A stretch of 64,000 bases of DNA. It comes from SHZI01 sp964384525 (GTDB lineage Bacteria > Pseudomonadota > Gammaproteobacteria > Steroidobacterales > GCA-2729495). The position numbers were made by a program, and so were the translations under genes. The DNA lies in assembly GCA_964384525.1 (NCBI GenBank), contig CAYLKO010000003.1:1-64000 (forward strand), written 5' to 3'. Of this stretch, positions 37,180-44,991 are shown in pieces. The notes under the pieces were generated by a model. That model was not told the origin of the DNA and searched no databases. It worked only from the letters and a program-made list of their open reading frames with translations. The number at the start of each line of letters is the position of its first letter. Positions within the stretch are counted from its first letter, which is position 1.

Positions 37180-38133
37180 ATGCGGCATATCGATTTCGGC
37201 TTTCCCGTTCCACAGGTCTTCCTGGATGGCCGGGCAGACATGCAGTTGGTACGCCGCACACTTGAGCTGGGTGAACGGCTCGGATTCCACAGCGCGTGGG
37301 TGCAGGATCAGGTGGCAGGTGATGTGCCGTTGCATGAGTCGCTGACCTTGCTGGCCTATGCTGCGGCACTCACATCACGCGTGCGTCTTGGCGTGTCGGT
37401 GCTGGTATTCCCGATTCGCAACGCCGTCCATGTTGCGAAGGTCGTCAGCACGCTCGACAACCTGAGTGCCGGCCGCATGATTCTCGGCATCGGCTTGGGT
37501 CATGTTGCCGCCGAAGGTTTTTTCAGCACCTACGGGATCGACAACCGGGAAGCACTGCGACGTTTCAACGAAGGGGTGCAGGTGCTGAAAGCGCTGTGGA
37601 CCGAGCCGGCAACCAGCTTCGATGGGCAGTTTTATCAACTCCATGGCACGGGCATGTGGCCCAAGCCCGTGCAGCAGCCGCATGTACCGCTCTGGTTTGG
37701 CGGCCAGCATCCGGATGCGCTGCGCCGGGCGGTGAAGTACGCCGACGGTTACACCTGTGCCGGCCCGAACAGTGCGGCCGATTTTGCCCGCTTTGTTGCT
37801 CTCATCCAGCGCCATCTCGATGAGACCGGTCGGGACCCCGCGACCTTCCCGCTCTCGAAGCGGGTGTATATCGCCATCGACGACAATGCCGGGCGGGCGA
37901 AACGCCGTCTCGACGAATTCTTTGCAACCCGCTATCCATGGCAGATTGCAAAAAATCCGGACTTTGTCGCTGATATCTGTGTTTGGGGCAGCACCGCCCG
38001 GGTCGCCGAGGGTCTGGCCGAGGTCGCGGCCATCGGTGCAACCACGATCATCGCGAATCCACTCTGGGACTTCGAGGAACAGCTCCAGGCGCTGGCTGCC
38101 GAAGTCGTGCCAGCCGTGCGGGCTGCCGTCTGA
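37180..38133 (+). CDS. LLM-class F420-type oxidoreductase
   Basis: 317 residues, second of the tandem. Typical segments: FGFPVPQVF, LGFHSAWVQDQVAGDVPL, LGVSVLVFPIRNAVHVAKV, LSAGRMILGIGLGHVAAEGF and WFGGQHPDALRRAVKYADGY, where GGxxPxALRRA is common to this subfamily. It starts 27 bases after its neighbour; likely same operon. Confidence 0.87.
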   Translation: MRHIDFGFPVPQVFLDGRADMQLVRRTLELGERLGFHSAWVQDQVAGDVPLHESLTLLAYAAALTSRVRLGVSVLVFPIRNAVHVAKVVSTLDNLSAGRMILGIGLGHVAAEGFFSTYGIDNREALRRFNEGVQVLKALWTEPATSFDGQFYQLHGTGMWPKPVQQPHVPLWFGGQHPDALRRAVKYADGYTCAGPNSAADFARFVALIQRHLDETGRDPATFPLSKRVYIAIDDNAGRAKRRLDEFFATRYPWQIAKNPDFVADICVWGSTARVAEGLAEVAAIGATTIIANPLWDFEEQLQALAAEVVPAVRAAV

Positions 38134-38166
38134 ACAAGACCATGCAGGCCCGGGAGTGATGCCGCC

Positions 38167-39210
38167 ATCAACATAGATGTCATCCTGGATGCGCGGGCCG
38201 GGCCCCGCGAACTGGCCGAACTGGGTCGGCTGGCCGAGCGTTTCGGCCTGCATGGCGTGTGGGTGTCGAGCCTGGGCGATTCGCGCGATCCCTTTACCAA
38301 CCTGAGCCTGCTCGCACAGACCTCGTCGCGCATCCGGCTGGGGCCGATCGCCGTCAATCCTTTCGATACCCACCCGATGAAGATCGCCAGCGCCCTGCTG
38401 ACCCTGAATGAAATGGCCGAAGGCCGTGCCCGGATCGTCATTGGTGGCGGAGGTGAAGCGCTGGAGGCGCTGGGCCTGCAGCCGCAAAGACGGGTTCGCG
38501 CGGTTCGGGAGTGTGTAGCGATCCTGCGTGCGGCCGCCAGTGGCGGGGAGGTCGATCATGCCGGCGAGATCTATCGCGTCAGCCGGCTCAGGCTGGGGTG
38601 GCTCACGGCGCCGCCACCGGAAATCCTCGTGGGCGCGAACCAGCAGCAGATGTTGCGCATGGCAGCACGGTGCGCTGATGGCATCATGCTGAGCGACATG
38701 CCGCCAGTGCCGGCCGCGGCCGCCATCAGCCTGGTGAACGAGGCGCTGGTCACCCAGGCTGCCAGTGGCGCCCGGCTGGATTCACGCGCGGGCTCACGGC
38801 CGGATTTTGCCACCACCGTTTTCACGGCATGGCATGTGTACCGGGACCAGCAACAGGCGCGTGAGGAGGCCCGGCGCTGGTTGTACCTGCGGGGCATCTT
38901 CCGCCCCTGGCTACTGGAGAGCTTTCTGCCGCCGGCCGATGTGGCTCTGGTCATGGCCAGCCGGCCCGCGTTTGCCGCCGCCTTTGCGGCCGGCCGCAGC
39001 CAGGTCGACGGGGTTCCGGACCGGGTGCTGGATGCGCTGGTCAGCGCCCTCACACTCTGCGGTTCGCCGGATGACCTGGATCCGATACGGAGCCACCTGC
39101 GCGAACTCAAGGCGGCCGGACTCGGTGGTGTCGCCTTGCGCCTGTACCGCGATCCCGCGGCTTCCATCCGCCTCATTGGCCGGGAGATCGTGCCGGCGCT
39201 CGCCGCATAG
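38167..39210 (+). CDS. LLM-class F420-type oxidoreductase, start codon apparently ATC
   Basis: 347 residues when begun at ATC 38167: INIDVILDARAGPRELAELG, which lines up with the start of the 347-residue paralogue at 25640 (MQIDIILEP). Other shared parts: HPMKIASALLTLNEMAEGRA and VIGGGGEALEALG. No ATG, GTG or TTG lies between the previous gene's stop (38131) and this codon; GGGAG is 9 bases upstream of ATC. The first conventional start (GTG 38257) would remove beta-strand 1 and the cofactor pocket. Either ATC starts the gene, or an ATG-to-ATC change or base error has occurred. Confidence 0.8.
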   Translation: MNIDVILDARAGPRELAELGRLAERFGLHGVWVSSLGDSRDPFTNLSLLAQTSSRIRLGPIAVNPFDTHPMKIASALLTLNEMAEGRARIVIGGGGEALEALGLQPQRRVRAVRECVAILRAAASGGEVDHAGEIYRVSRLRLGWLTAPPPEILVGANQQQMLRMAARCADGIMLSDMPPVPAAAAISLVNEALVTQAASGARLDSRAGSRPDFATTVFTAWHVYRDQQQAREEARRWLYLRGIFRPWLLESFLPPADVALVMASRPAFAAAFAAGRSQVDGVPDRVLDALVSALTLCGSPDDLDPIRSHLRELKAAGLGGVALRLYRDPAASIRLIGREIVPALAA

Positions 39211-39635
39211 GCTGGGCGGCGCAATCTGGCCGGCGGGCGGCGGAGCGCCTTGGTGGTGCGGCGGGATTTCTTGTCATCGAGGCGTCGCTGGCGGGCGCCG
39301 CGGGTGGGCCGGGTGGCAACGCGCGCGCGCGGCACGTGGCCCGCCTCGGCGATCAGCTGATTGAGCCGGAGCAGCGCATCTTCCCGATTCTGCTCCTGGT
39401 TCCGGAAACGCTGGGCCTTGATCACGAGGACACCGTCCCGGGTGAGCCGGCGATCATCAAGAGCCAGCAGACGGGCCTGCAACGCCTCCGGCAATGAGGA
39501 CGCCTGGATATCGAAGCGCAGGTGGATGGCGCTGGATACCTTGTTGACATTCTGGCCACCGGCGCCCTGGGCACGCACGGCGGTCAATTCGATGCCGGCG
39601 GATAGTGCGTCGCCCATCGGGCGGGACGTGGGCAT
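38571..39635 (-). CDS. arfB: Peptidyl-tRNA hydrolase ArfB (GGQ rescue factor), stop codon missing
   Basis: Homology covers 39635 to about 39215 (140 residues): IELTAVRAQGAGGQNVNKVS with the GGQ motif, AIHLRFDIQAS, and a basic tail (RQRRLDDKKSRRTTKAL) that enters the ribosomal mRNA channel. ArfB frees ribosomes stalled without a stop codon. Families end there, but this frame has no stop until 38571, running 640 bases antisense through the LLM gene. The extra ~215 residues look like antisense noise (Arg/Ser-rich). The stop was probably lost by mutation or indel. ATG 39635 follows the upstream gene by 5 bases. Confidence 0.65.
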   Translation of the reverse strand: MPTSRPMGDALSAGIELTAVRAQGAGGQNVNKVSSAIHLRFDIQASSLPEALQARLLALDDRRLTRDGVLVIKAQRFRNQEQNREDALLRLNQLIAEAGHVPRARVATRPTRGARQRRLDDKKSRRTTKALRRPPARLRRPAYAASAGTISRPMRRMEAAGSRYRRKATPPSPAALSSRRWLRIGSRSSGEPQSVRALTSASSTRSGTPSTWLRPAAKAAANAGRLAMTRATSAGGRKLSSSQGRKMPRRYNQRRASSRACCWSRYTCHAVKTVVAKSGREPARESSRAPLAAWVTSASFTRLMAAAAGTGGMSLSMMPSAHRAAMRNICCWFAPTRISGGGAVSHPSLSRLTR

Positions 39636-39640
39636 GCGCT

Positions 39641-39994
39641 TCAGGCTGCGCTGCTGAGCAGGGCGCGGATGGCCGCCACGAAATGTTCCAGGTCGCGCTC
39701 CGGTACCGTGCTGGCGGCGAGTTCCGTCCAGTCGATGCCCGGGGTGGCCTGCTCCAGCAGGAGCCGGCCGTCCCGGCCGTTCCACACCAGTCGCTGGCGC
39801 GCTCCCTGACGCTCGAAGCGAACCCGCCAGCTGCCATGGATGCCGGCAGCGGCAACATAGTCCTGCACGCTGCATCCACAGTCGTCACAGGCGGCCGTCA
39901 CGGCCTCGGCAAAGGCCTCGGTGGCGGTGGGCAGCTCCTCTGGCGCCATCGCCGCCGGGCGCCGGCCAATCCACATGACTTCGTGTTCTGCCAT
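39641..39994 (-). CDS. Hypothetical soluble protein
   Basis: 117 residues beginning MAEHEVMWIGRRPAAMAPEE, with a clear GGAGG RBS 9 bases upstream. Two close Cys (ACDDCGCSV) might bind metal. Second half is mixed alpha/beta (WRVRFERQGARQRLVW). Not recognised; probably cotranscribed with arfB. Confidence 0.6.
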   Translation of the reverse strand: MAEHEVMWIGRRPAAMAPEELPTATEAFAEAVTAACDDCGCSVQDYVAAAGIHGSWRVRFERQGARQRLVWNGRDGRLLLEQATPGIDWTELAASTVPERDLEHFVAAIRALLSSAA

Positions 39995-40016
39995 ATCGGC
40001 CTCCCCGTGATCAAAA

Positions 40017-40048
40017 AGCAAAAAAAAGGCCCCGGCAAGCCGGGGCCT
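40017..40048 (-). terminator. Rho-independent terminator of csp
   Basis: On the minus strand AGGCCCCGGC-ttg-CCGGGGCCT forms a strong hairpin followed by a T-run (TTTTTTT plus GCTTTTT). It begins at the last base of the csp stop codon. Confidence 0.88.
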
Positions 40049-40335
40049 CACATCCGTTGATCGTGTTCCCCCCCCAATATCAGACCGGACCTGCTTTTAA
40101 AGGCCCGCCTGATGTCAGGGGAAAAGGGCCCTTTGGACGCCCGCTGGTTCGTCGCGGTGGGCTTGCCACGCTCGTTCGTGACTTCGAAGGTCACGCTTTG
40201 TCCTTCATTGAGGGTCGCGAGACCCGCCGCCTGGACGGCAGTCACATGGACGAAAACGTCCTTCGAGCCGTCGGACGGCTGGATGAACCCATAGCCCTTC
40301 TGGGCATTGAACCACTTGACAGTACCTGTAGCCAT
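40048..40335 (-). CDS. Cold-shock domain protein with C-terminal extension
   Basis: 95 residues. The first 70 are a full CspA domain: GTVKWFNAQKGYGFIQPSDG (RNP1), DVFVHVTAVQAAGL (RNP2) and VTFEVTNERGKPTATNQRAS. CspA proteins usually stop here; this one has about 25 more residues, basic then acidic (PDIRRAFKSRSG, GGEHDQRM). The extension starts at a 12-bp palindrome (AAAGGGCCCTTT). AAGGA lies 12 bases before ATG, within a long leader. Confidence 0.9.
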   Translation of the reverse strand: MATGTVKWFNAQKGYGFIQPSDGSKDVFVHVTAVQAAGLATLNEGQSVTFEVTNERGKPTATNQRASKGPFSPDIRRAFKSRSGLILGGEHDQRM

Positions 40336-40540
40336 TTCAGTCAGTCTTCCTTAAAAAAAAATAAATAATACCGGCGCAGCCCCCGACCGCTCGGAAGCGG
40401 AGAGGACAGATCCGTACAACGGGGAATTTATGGAACGCATTAGTCGTGGAATATCCCGAACGGGATTGTTCTTTGGTCCAAGGCAGGCCAAAAATGCCTA
40501 TTGCGTGGCGGACGGTATGCGATAACGGTCCACGCGTCAA
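40336..40540 (-). promoter_or_regulatory. Long csp leader with candidate promoter
   Basis: The 247-bp gap between tal and csp holds no gene. A TTGACG box (40540-40535) and weak TACCGT (40517-40512) are 17 bases apart on the minus strand, which would give a leader of about 170 bases, similar to the structured leaders of cold-shock genes. A T-rich stretch (TTATTTATTTTTTTTT) lies just before the RBS. Function is inferred. Confidence 0.4.
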
Positions 40541-40582
40541 CTGGATTTTGGCCCGCCGTCGGGCAGATGTCCGGGTGGCGAT

Positions 40583-41710
40583 TCAGCCGGTCAGGGTCCG
40601 GCGCTTGTCCTCGATGTTGCCGATCAGCTTGTCGAATGCCTCGATAAACTTCTGTATTCCTTCATTTTCAAGCTGCCAGGTCACGCGCTTCAGATCGATG
40701 CCCACGGCTTTGAGGTCTCTCAGGACCTGGCGGGCGGCCGGCACCGACCGGACCACGGACTTGCCCGGTTTTCCATGGTCGTCGAAGGCTGCGGCGGTGG
40801 CCACCGGCATGGTGTTCACGGTGTCCGGCCCTATCAGTGGGTCCACTTTGGCCACGTCGCTGTATGCGGCATTCTTGGTGCCGGTTCTGGCCCACATCAG
40901 GCGCTGCGGCCGGGCGCCGGCCGCCGCCATGGCCTTCCAGCGCTCACCGCCGATCAGGCGGCGATAGGTGGCGTAGGCAACCTTGGCATTGGCCACGGCG
41001 ACCTGTCCCTGCAGGGTCTTCGGGTGGGGCTTGAAGGGCGAGCTGCCGTCCGGGCTGATCCGATGCGCCAGCAGCTCATCGACGAGGGTGTCGATCCGGC
41101 TCACGAAGAAGCTGGCCACGGAAGCCAGTTTGTTCACGGGCTGGCCCGCAGCGTGGCGACGTTCCAGCGCACGCAGCCAGGCTTCGATCACGGCCTGATA
41201 GGCCTCGATGCCGAACAGCAGGGTGATGGTGACGTTGACCCCGCGGAACAGCAGCTCCTCGATGGCCGGGGCGCCTTCCACCGTGCCGGGAATCTTGATC
41301 ATCAGGTTTGGCCGGTCGACGAGGGCCGCCAGATGCATGCCTTCGCGGATGGACCCGGCGGTATCGCGGGCCAGCAGCGGGGACACTTCCAGGCTGACGA
41401 AGCCATCGGCGCCATCTGTGTCGCGATGGACGGGCATCAGCACATCACAGGCTTCGCGGATGTCCTGGGTCGTCAGGTCTTCGTAGATCTGCAAGGCGGA
41501 GCGACCGGCGCGAGCGCCGCTGGCGATCTGCCCGTCGTACGCCGGGCTGCCACCGATCGCCTGGCCGAAGATCGCCGGGTTCGACGTGATGCCGCGCAAG
41601 CCCATGTCGCGGATCTGGCGCTGCAGATCCCCGCCGTGGATCAACTCCCGGGACAGGTTGTCCATCCAGTAGCTTTGACCGTAGTCGGACAATTTGCGCA
41701 GGCGGTTCAT
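40583..41710 (-). CDS. tal: Transaldolase
   Basis: 375 residues, the long transaldolase type. It moves a dihydroxyacetone unit between sugar phosphates in the pentose phosphate pathway. Signatures: GLRGITSNPAIFGQAIGGS, FVSLEVSP, PNLMIKIPGTVEGAPAIEEL (Schiff-base Lys in KIPGT), GVNVTITLLFGIEAYQAVIE and ASVASFFVSRIDTLVD. Nothing unusual. Confidence 0.94.
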   Translation of the reverse strand: MNRLRKLSDYGQSYWMDNLSRELIHGGDLQRQIRDMGLRGITSNPAIFGQAIGGSPAYDGQIASGARAGRSALQIYEDLTTQDIREACDVLMPVHRDTDGADGFVSLEVSPLLARDTAGSIREGMHLAALVDRPNLMIKIPGTVEGAPAIEELLFRGVNVTITLLFGIEAYQAVIEAWLRALERRHAAGQPVNKLASVASFFVSRIDTLVDELLAHRISPDGSSPFKPHPKTLQGQVAVANAKVAYATYRRLIGGERWKAMAAAGARPQRLMWARTGTKNAAYSDVAKVDPLIGPDTVNTMPVATAAAFDDHGKPGKSVVRSVPAARQVLRDLKAVGIDLKRVTWQLENEGIQKFIEAFDKLIGNIEDKRRTLTG

Positions 41711-41745
41711 GGGCAGACTCCTCGGGTGGGTGGTTAGAATACCGT

Positions 41746-41958
41746 ATGACCGATGCAGCCCGGCTCGAAGCCCTGGAAATCAAGTGCGCCCACCTGGAGC
41801 ATGCGCTGCAGGATCTGAGTGATGTGGTGTATCGCCAGCAACAGGAACTGGATCGCGTGCTGCGCCACAATCAGGCGCTGGCGACCCAGCTGGAGGCGCT
41901 GGAAGTCGCTGCCGAACCGGCCCGCGGACCCCGGGCCGACATCCCGCCGCATTATTGA
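41746..41958 (+). CDS. slyX: SlyX family coiled-coil protein
   Basis: 70 residues: an amphipathic coiled coil (RLEALEIKCAHLEHALQDLS, then VVYRQQQELDRVLRHNQAL) ending in PADIPPHY, where the PPHY tail is diagnostic of SlyX. Function unknown. Divergent from tal. Confidence 0.9.
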   Translation: MTDAARLEALEIKCAHLEHALQDLSDVVYRQQQELDRVLRHNQALATQLEALEVAAEPARGPRADIPPHY

Positions 41959-41973
41959 TCCGGTACCCGCCTG

Positions 41974-42597
41974 ATGGGATTGGATGCACCGCTTCGCGTC
42001 ATTCCACTCTGGTGCCGCGGCCTGGGCGGCATCGTGGCCCTCGCTGCCATCGCAGCACTTGTTCTCCTGATCGGCGACGCAGCAGCGCACTACACCGGGG
42101 TCATCAGTGTGGTCGGGCTCGGCGCCCGTGCCCTCCTGTATCTGTGCGTGGCAACGCTCGCCGGCTATGTCGCCGTCACCGGGGTTGCACCCACGCATCT
42201 GTGGCCCCTCGCGGCCCACTCCTGCTGGCCCGACACACCGGAACTGGTGCTGACGCCGGATCTGCATCGCTACGCCTTGCAGCTGCGGAGCCGTCATCCC
42301 GATGTGCATGAGTGCTGGCTGCTGGATTCAGGTCGCCGCGACCAGTGGTCGCTGCTGGCCCGTGCGGACACCGTGGTTCTGGACCAGCTGCGTGCCGATT
42401 GGCAGCTGCGTCGCAAGGATGTGCACCTGTACCTCAAGGATGATGAGTCCGGGAGCGTGACGCTGGCCTGGGGTCGCTCGGTGCCGGGCGAATTTGCCGC
42501 ATGGGACTGGGAACTTGCCGCCGACACGCAGGCGGAATTCCGCTGTCCGGTTTCAGGTGTCACGCGGATCGCGTGTCGACTCTGGCAGAGCGGGTGA
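41974..42597 (+). CDS. Membrane protein of unknown function
   Basis: 207 residues. Two membrane segments (about 17-38 and 45-70; LAAIAALVLLIGD and LLYLCVATLAGYVAV), then a soluble C-terminal domain rich in Trp (ECWLLDSGRRDQWSLL, AWDWELAADTQAEF). Not recognised. It starts 15 bases after slyX, probably one transcript. Confidence 0.65.
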   Translation: MGLDAPLRVIPLWCRGLGGIVALAAIAALVLLIGDAAAHYTGVISVVGLGARALLYLCVATLAGYVAVTGVAPTHLWPLAAHSCWPDTPELVLTPDLHRYALQLRSRHPDVHECWLLDSGRRDQWSLLARADTVVLDQLRADWQLRRKDVHLYLKDDESGSVTLAWGRSVPGEFAAWDWELAADTQAEFRCPVSGVTRIACRLWQSG

Positions 42598-42627
42598 CGA
42601 TATACTGCTGCGGTCCCTGGTCACCGT

Positions 42628-43566
42628 GTGTCTGCCGTGTTGTTCAGAAATCTCGTTCTCTACCGCCTGCCAGCCGGCTTTGCACTGAGCGCCGCCGAAC
42701 TTGAAGCAGCACTGGATCGTCGACCCCTCACGGCCTGCGGCAACTTCGATCTGCAGTCGCGGGGCTTTGTCGACAGTGGCTATGAACAGCGCAGGCTGCA
42801 TGCCCGCGGTGAGCAATACCTGCTCACGCTTGGCGTCGAACAGAAACTGCTGCCGGCTTCCATCGTCAACCAGGTCGCCAAGGACCGGGCACGGGAACTC
42901 GAACAGCAGCAGGGTTATCCGGTGGGCCGCCGGCAGATGCGTGAATTGAAGGCCCGGGTCGGGGATGAACTGCGCGCGCGGGCACTGACCCGCCGCACCA
43001 CCACGCAGGCCTGGCTGGATCTGCACGCCGGCTGGCTCGTCGTGGACAGTGCCAGCATCAATCAGGCGGAGGAGCTGGTCGAGACCCTGCGCGACACGCT
43101 GGGGACGCTGCCCGTGCAGCCTTTCAATACCGCCCATGCCCCGACGCACAGCATGGGCGCCTGGCTCACGGCGGGCGAGGCGCCGGGACGTTTCAGCATC
43201 GAGCAGGATCTGGAATTGCAGGCCGTGGATGGTGGCGGCGCCACGATCCGCTATGTACGCCATCCGCTGGACAGCAAGGAGATTCGCGCCCACCTGCACG
43301 CCGGCAAGGTTGCCACCCGGCTGGGTCTTACCTGGAATGGCCGGATCTCGTTCATGCTGCACCAGAATCTGCAATTGCGACGCATCCAGTTCCTGGATGT
43401 CTACAACGATGACAACGCCAAGGGCGAGAATGCAAACGAGCAGTTCGACATCGACTTCGCACTGATGACCGGCGAACTGCATCAGTTGCTCACCGAGTTG
43501 ACCGCCGTTCTGGGTGGTGAACAGTCTGCCGGTGACAGGGAGCCCGCAGAACGCCGGGCCGCATGA
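42628..43566 (+). CDS. rdgC: RdgC recombination-associated protein
   Basis: 312 residues. RdgC is a ring-shaped dimer that binds DNA and limits RecA. Family wording: LFRNLVLYRLPAGFALSAAE near the start, LGVEQKLLPASIVNQVAKDR, GRRQMRELKARVGDELRARA, and ANEQFDIDFALMTGELHQLL near the end. A GTG start is used; 42637 is an alternative. Confidence 0.93.
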   Translation: MSAVLFRNLVLYRLPAGFALSAAELEAALDRRPLTACGNFDLQSRGFVDSGYEQRRLHARGEQYLLTLGVEQKLLPASIVNQVAKDRARELEQQQGYPVGRRQMRELKARVGDELRARALTRRTTTQAWLDLHAGWLVVDSASINQAEELVETLRDTLGTLPVQPFNTAHAPTHSMGAWLTAGEAPGRFSIEQDLELQAVDGGGATIRYVRHPLDSKEIRAHLHAGKVATRLGLTWNGRISFMLHQNLQLRRIQFLDVYNDDNAKGENANEQFDIDFALMTGELHQLLTELTAVLGGEQSAGDREPAERRAA

Positions 43567-43621
43567 GCGCGGCCCTGAGTACAGCCCAGAGCGTGGCCCA
43601 GAGTACGCACGGCATGCCCTG

Positions 43622-44173
43622 ATGCATCTTCTGCCGCGATCGTTCTACGCAGCGGACACGATCACGGTGGCGCGCTCACTGCTGGGCATGCACCTCGTGC
43701 ATCGCTTCAGGGGCACGGAACGCCGCGGGAGAATCGTCGAGACCGAGGCCTACCTCGGCCCGCAGGATCTGGCCGCCCATTCGCGCCACGGCCGCACGGC
43801 CCGCAATGCCACGATGTTCGGCCCGCCGGGCCATGCCTATGTCTTCCTGATCTACGGCATCCACCATTGCCTGAACGTGGTCACCGGGCGCGAAGGCCAT
43901 GGCGCCGCCGTCCTGCTGCGCGCCCTTGAGCCGGTCGCCAATCTCGAGGGCAGAAGCAATGGCCCCGGACTGCTATGTCGCGCCCTCGGCGTCGATCGGC
44001 GGCTTGATGGGGCAGATCTGCGCGGCGAACGGTTGTATATCGAGGATCCCGGCACGCACCATTTCCGCATCGCCACCAGATCCCGCATCGGTGTCGACTA
44101 TGCCGGCGCATGGGCGCGTCGGCGCCTGCGCTTCTACATCAGTGGTAACCCTTGCGTATCGCGCAAGGACTGA
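43622..44173 (+). CDS. 3-methyladenine DNA glycosylase (MPG/AAG family)
   Basis: 183 residues; removes alkylated purines from DNA. Motifs: VARSLLGMHLVHRF, GRIVETEAYLGPQDLAAHS (catalytic Glu in VETEAY), FGPPGHAYVFLIYGIHHCLN (intercalating YGIHHC) and GPGLLCRALGVDR. Start at MHLLPRSFYA, because the upstream frame is low-complexity repeat-like (GPEYSPERGPEY) and overlaps rdgC. Confidence 0.92.
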   Translation: MHLLPRSFYAADTITVARSLLGMHLVHRFRGTERRGRIVETEAYLGPQDLAAHSRHGRTARNATMFGPPGHAYVFLIYGIHHCLNVVTGREGHGAAVLLRALEPVANLEGRSNGPGLLCRALGVDRRLDGADLRGERLYIEDPGTHHFRIATRSRIGVDYAGAWARRRLRFYISGNPCVSRKD

Positions 44174-44361
<188 letters not shown>

Positions 44362-44371
44362 CGCCACCGAA

Positions 44372-44902
44372 TCAGCCTCCCGCAATCGGAAAGTTCGCCC
44401 AGTCATCACTGATCTTGTGCTCATCGATCAGCGTCCGGCGCGCCAGGCGGCCGTCCTTGAACCACTGCCACGTGCGTGCACGGTACTGGCCGCAGTCGCT
44501 GAGCTGGATCATCTCGTAGACATACACGCCCGGTTCGTTGTTGCGCGTCCAGTAGAGCATGCTGGTGCGCGCGAATTCATCGAGCGATACATCCGCGGCC
44601 CAGCCCGCGATGAGGCTGCCTTGCCAGATCAGCCGGCCGTCGCGGATCAGCGCCGGAAAATCGCGGACCTCGGTGCGACCATTGGCCCAGGTGTAGTGAT
44701 TGGTCTGGTGGTACGTGCGCGGAGCATCGGGCGGGAACCGGCAAAAGAGCCGGGACTGATGCAGGTCGGCCTGGTGCCCGGTGGCATCGTAGTGCCGGTA
44801 GATGCCGTCCCAGACACCTTCGTGTCGCGCCAGGGTGGCAATCCGGGCACGGGGATCGATCGCGGCAACCGCACTTCGGGATTTCTCGATCACGGCGTTC
44901 AT
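44372..44902 (-). CDS. Lipocalin-like protein (DUF3598-like)
   Basis: 176 residues. Begins ARHEGVWDGIYRHYDATGHQ after a short N-terminus and continues with beta-rich text: RTYHQTNHYTWANGRTEVRD, LIWQGSLIAGWAAD, EPGVYVYEMIQLSDC, YRARTWQWFKDGRLARRTLI. This looks like the calycin/DUF3598 type. It follows fbiC, with GGAGATACAGC as RBS, and may belong to the F420 operon; its role there is unknown. Confidence 0.55.
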   Translation of the reverse strand: MNAVIEKSRSAVAAIDPRARIATLARHEGVWDGIYRHYDATGHQADLHQSRLFCRFPPDAPRTYHQTNHYTWANGRTEVRDFPALIRDGRLIWQGSLIAGWAADVSLDEFARTSMLYWTRNNEPGVYVYEMIQLSDCGQYRARTWQWFKDGRLARRTLIDEHKISDDWANFPIAGG

Positions 44903-44991
44903 GCTGTATCTCCTTGCGTCAGGGTGGATGACTGCAGGAAAACACAGCAGCGAAAGCCGCTCGCTGACAATTCTCAGGCTGATGACTTTTG

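Noticed and set aside
38571..39215. A 434-residue protein from the full minus frame 38571-39875
   Set aside because: Only the ArfB part is family-like; the rest is antisense to the LLM gene or overlaps the preceding gene.
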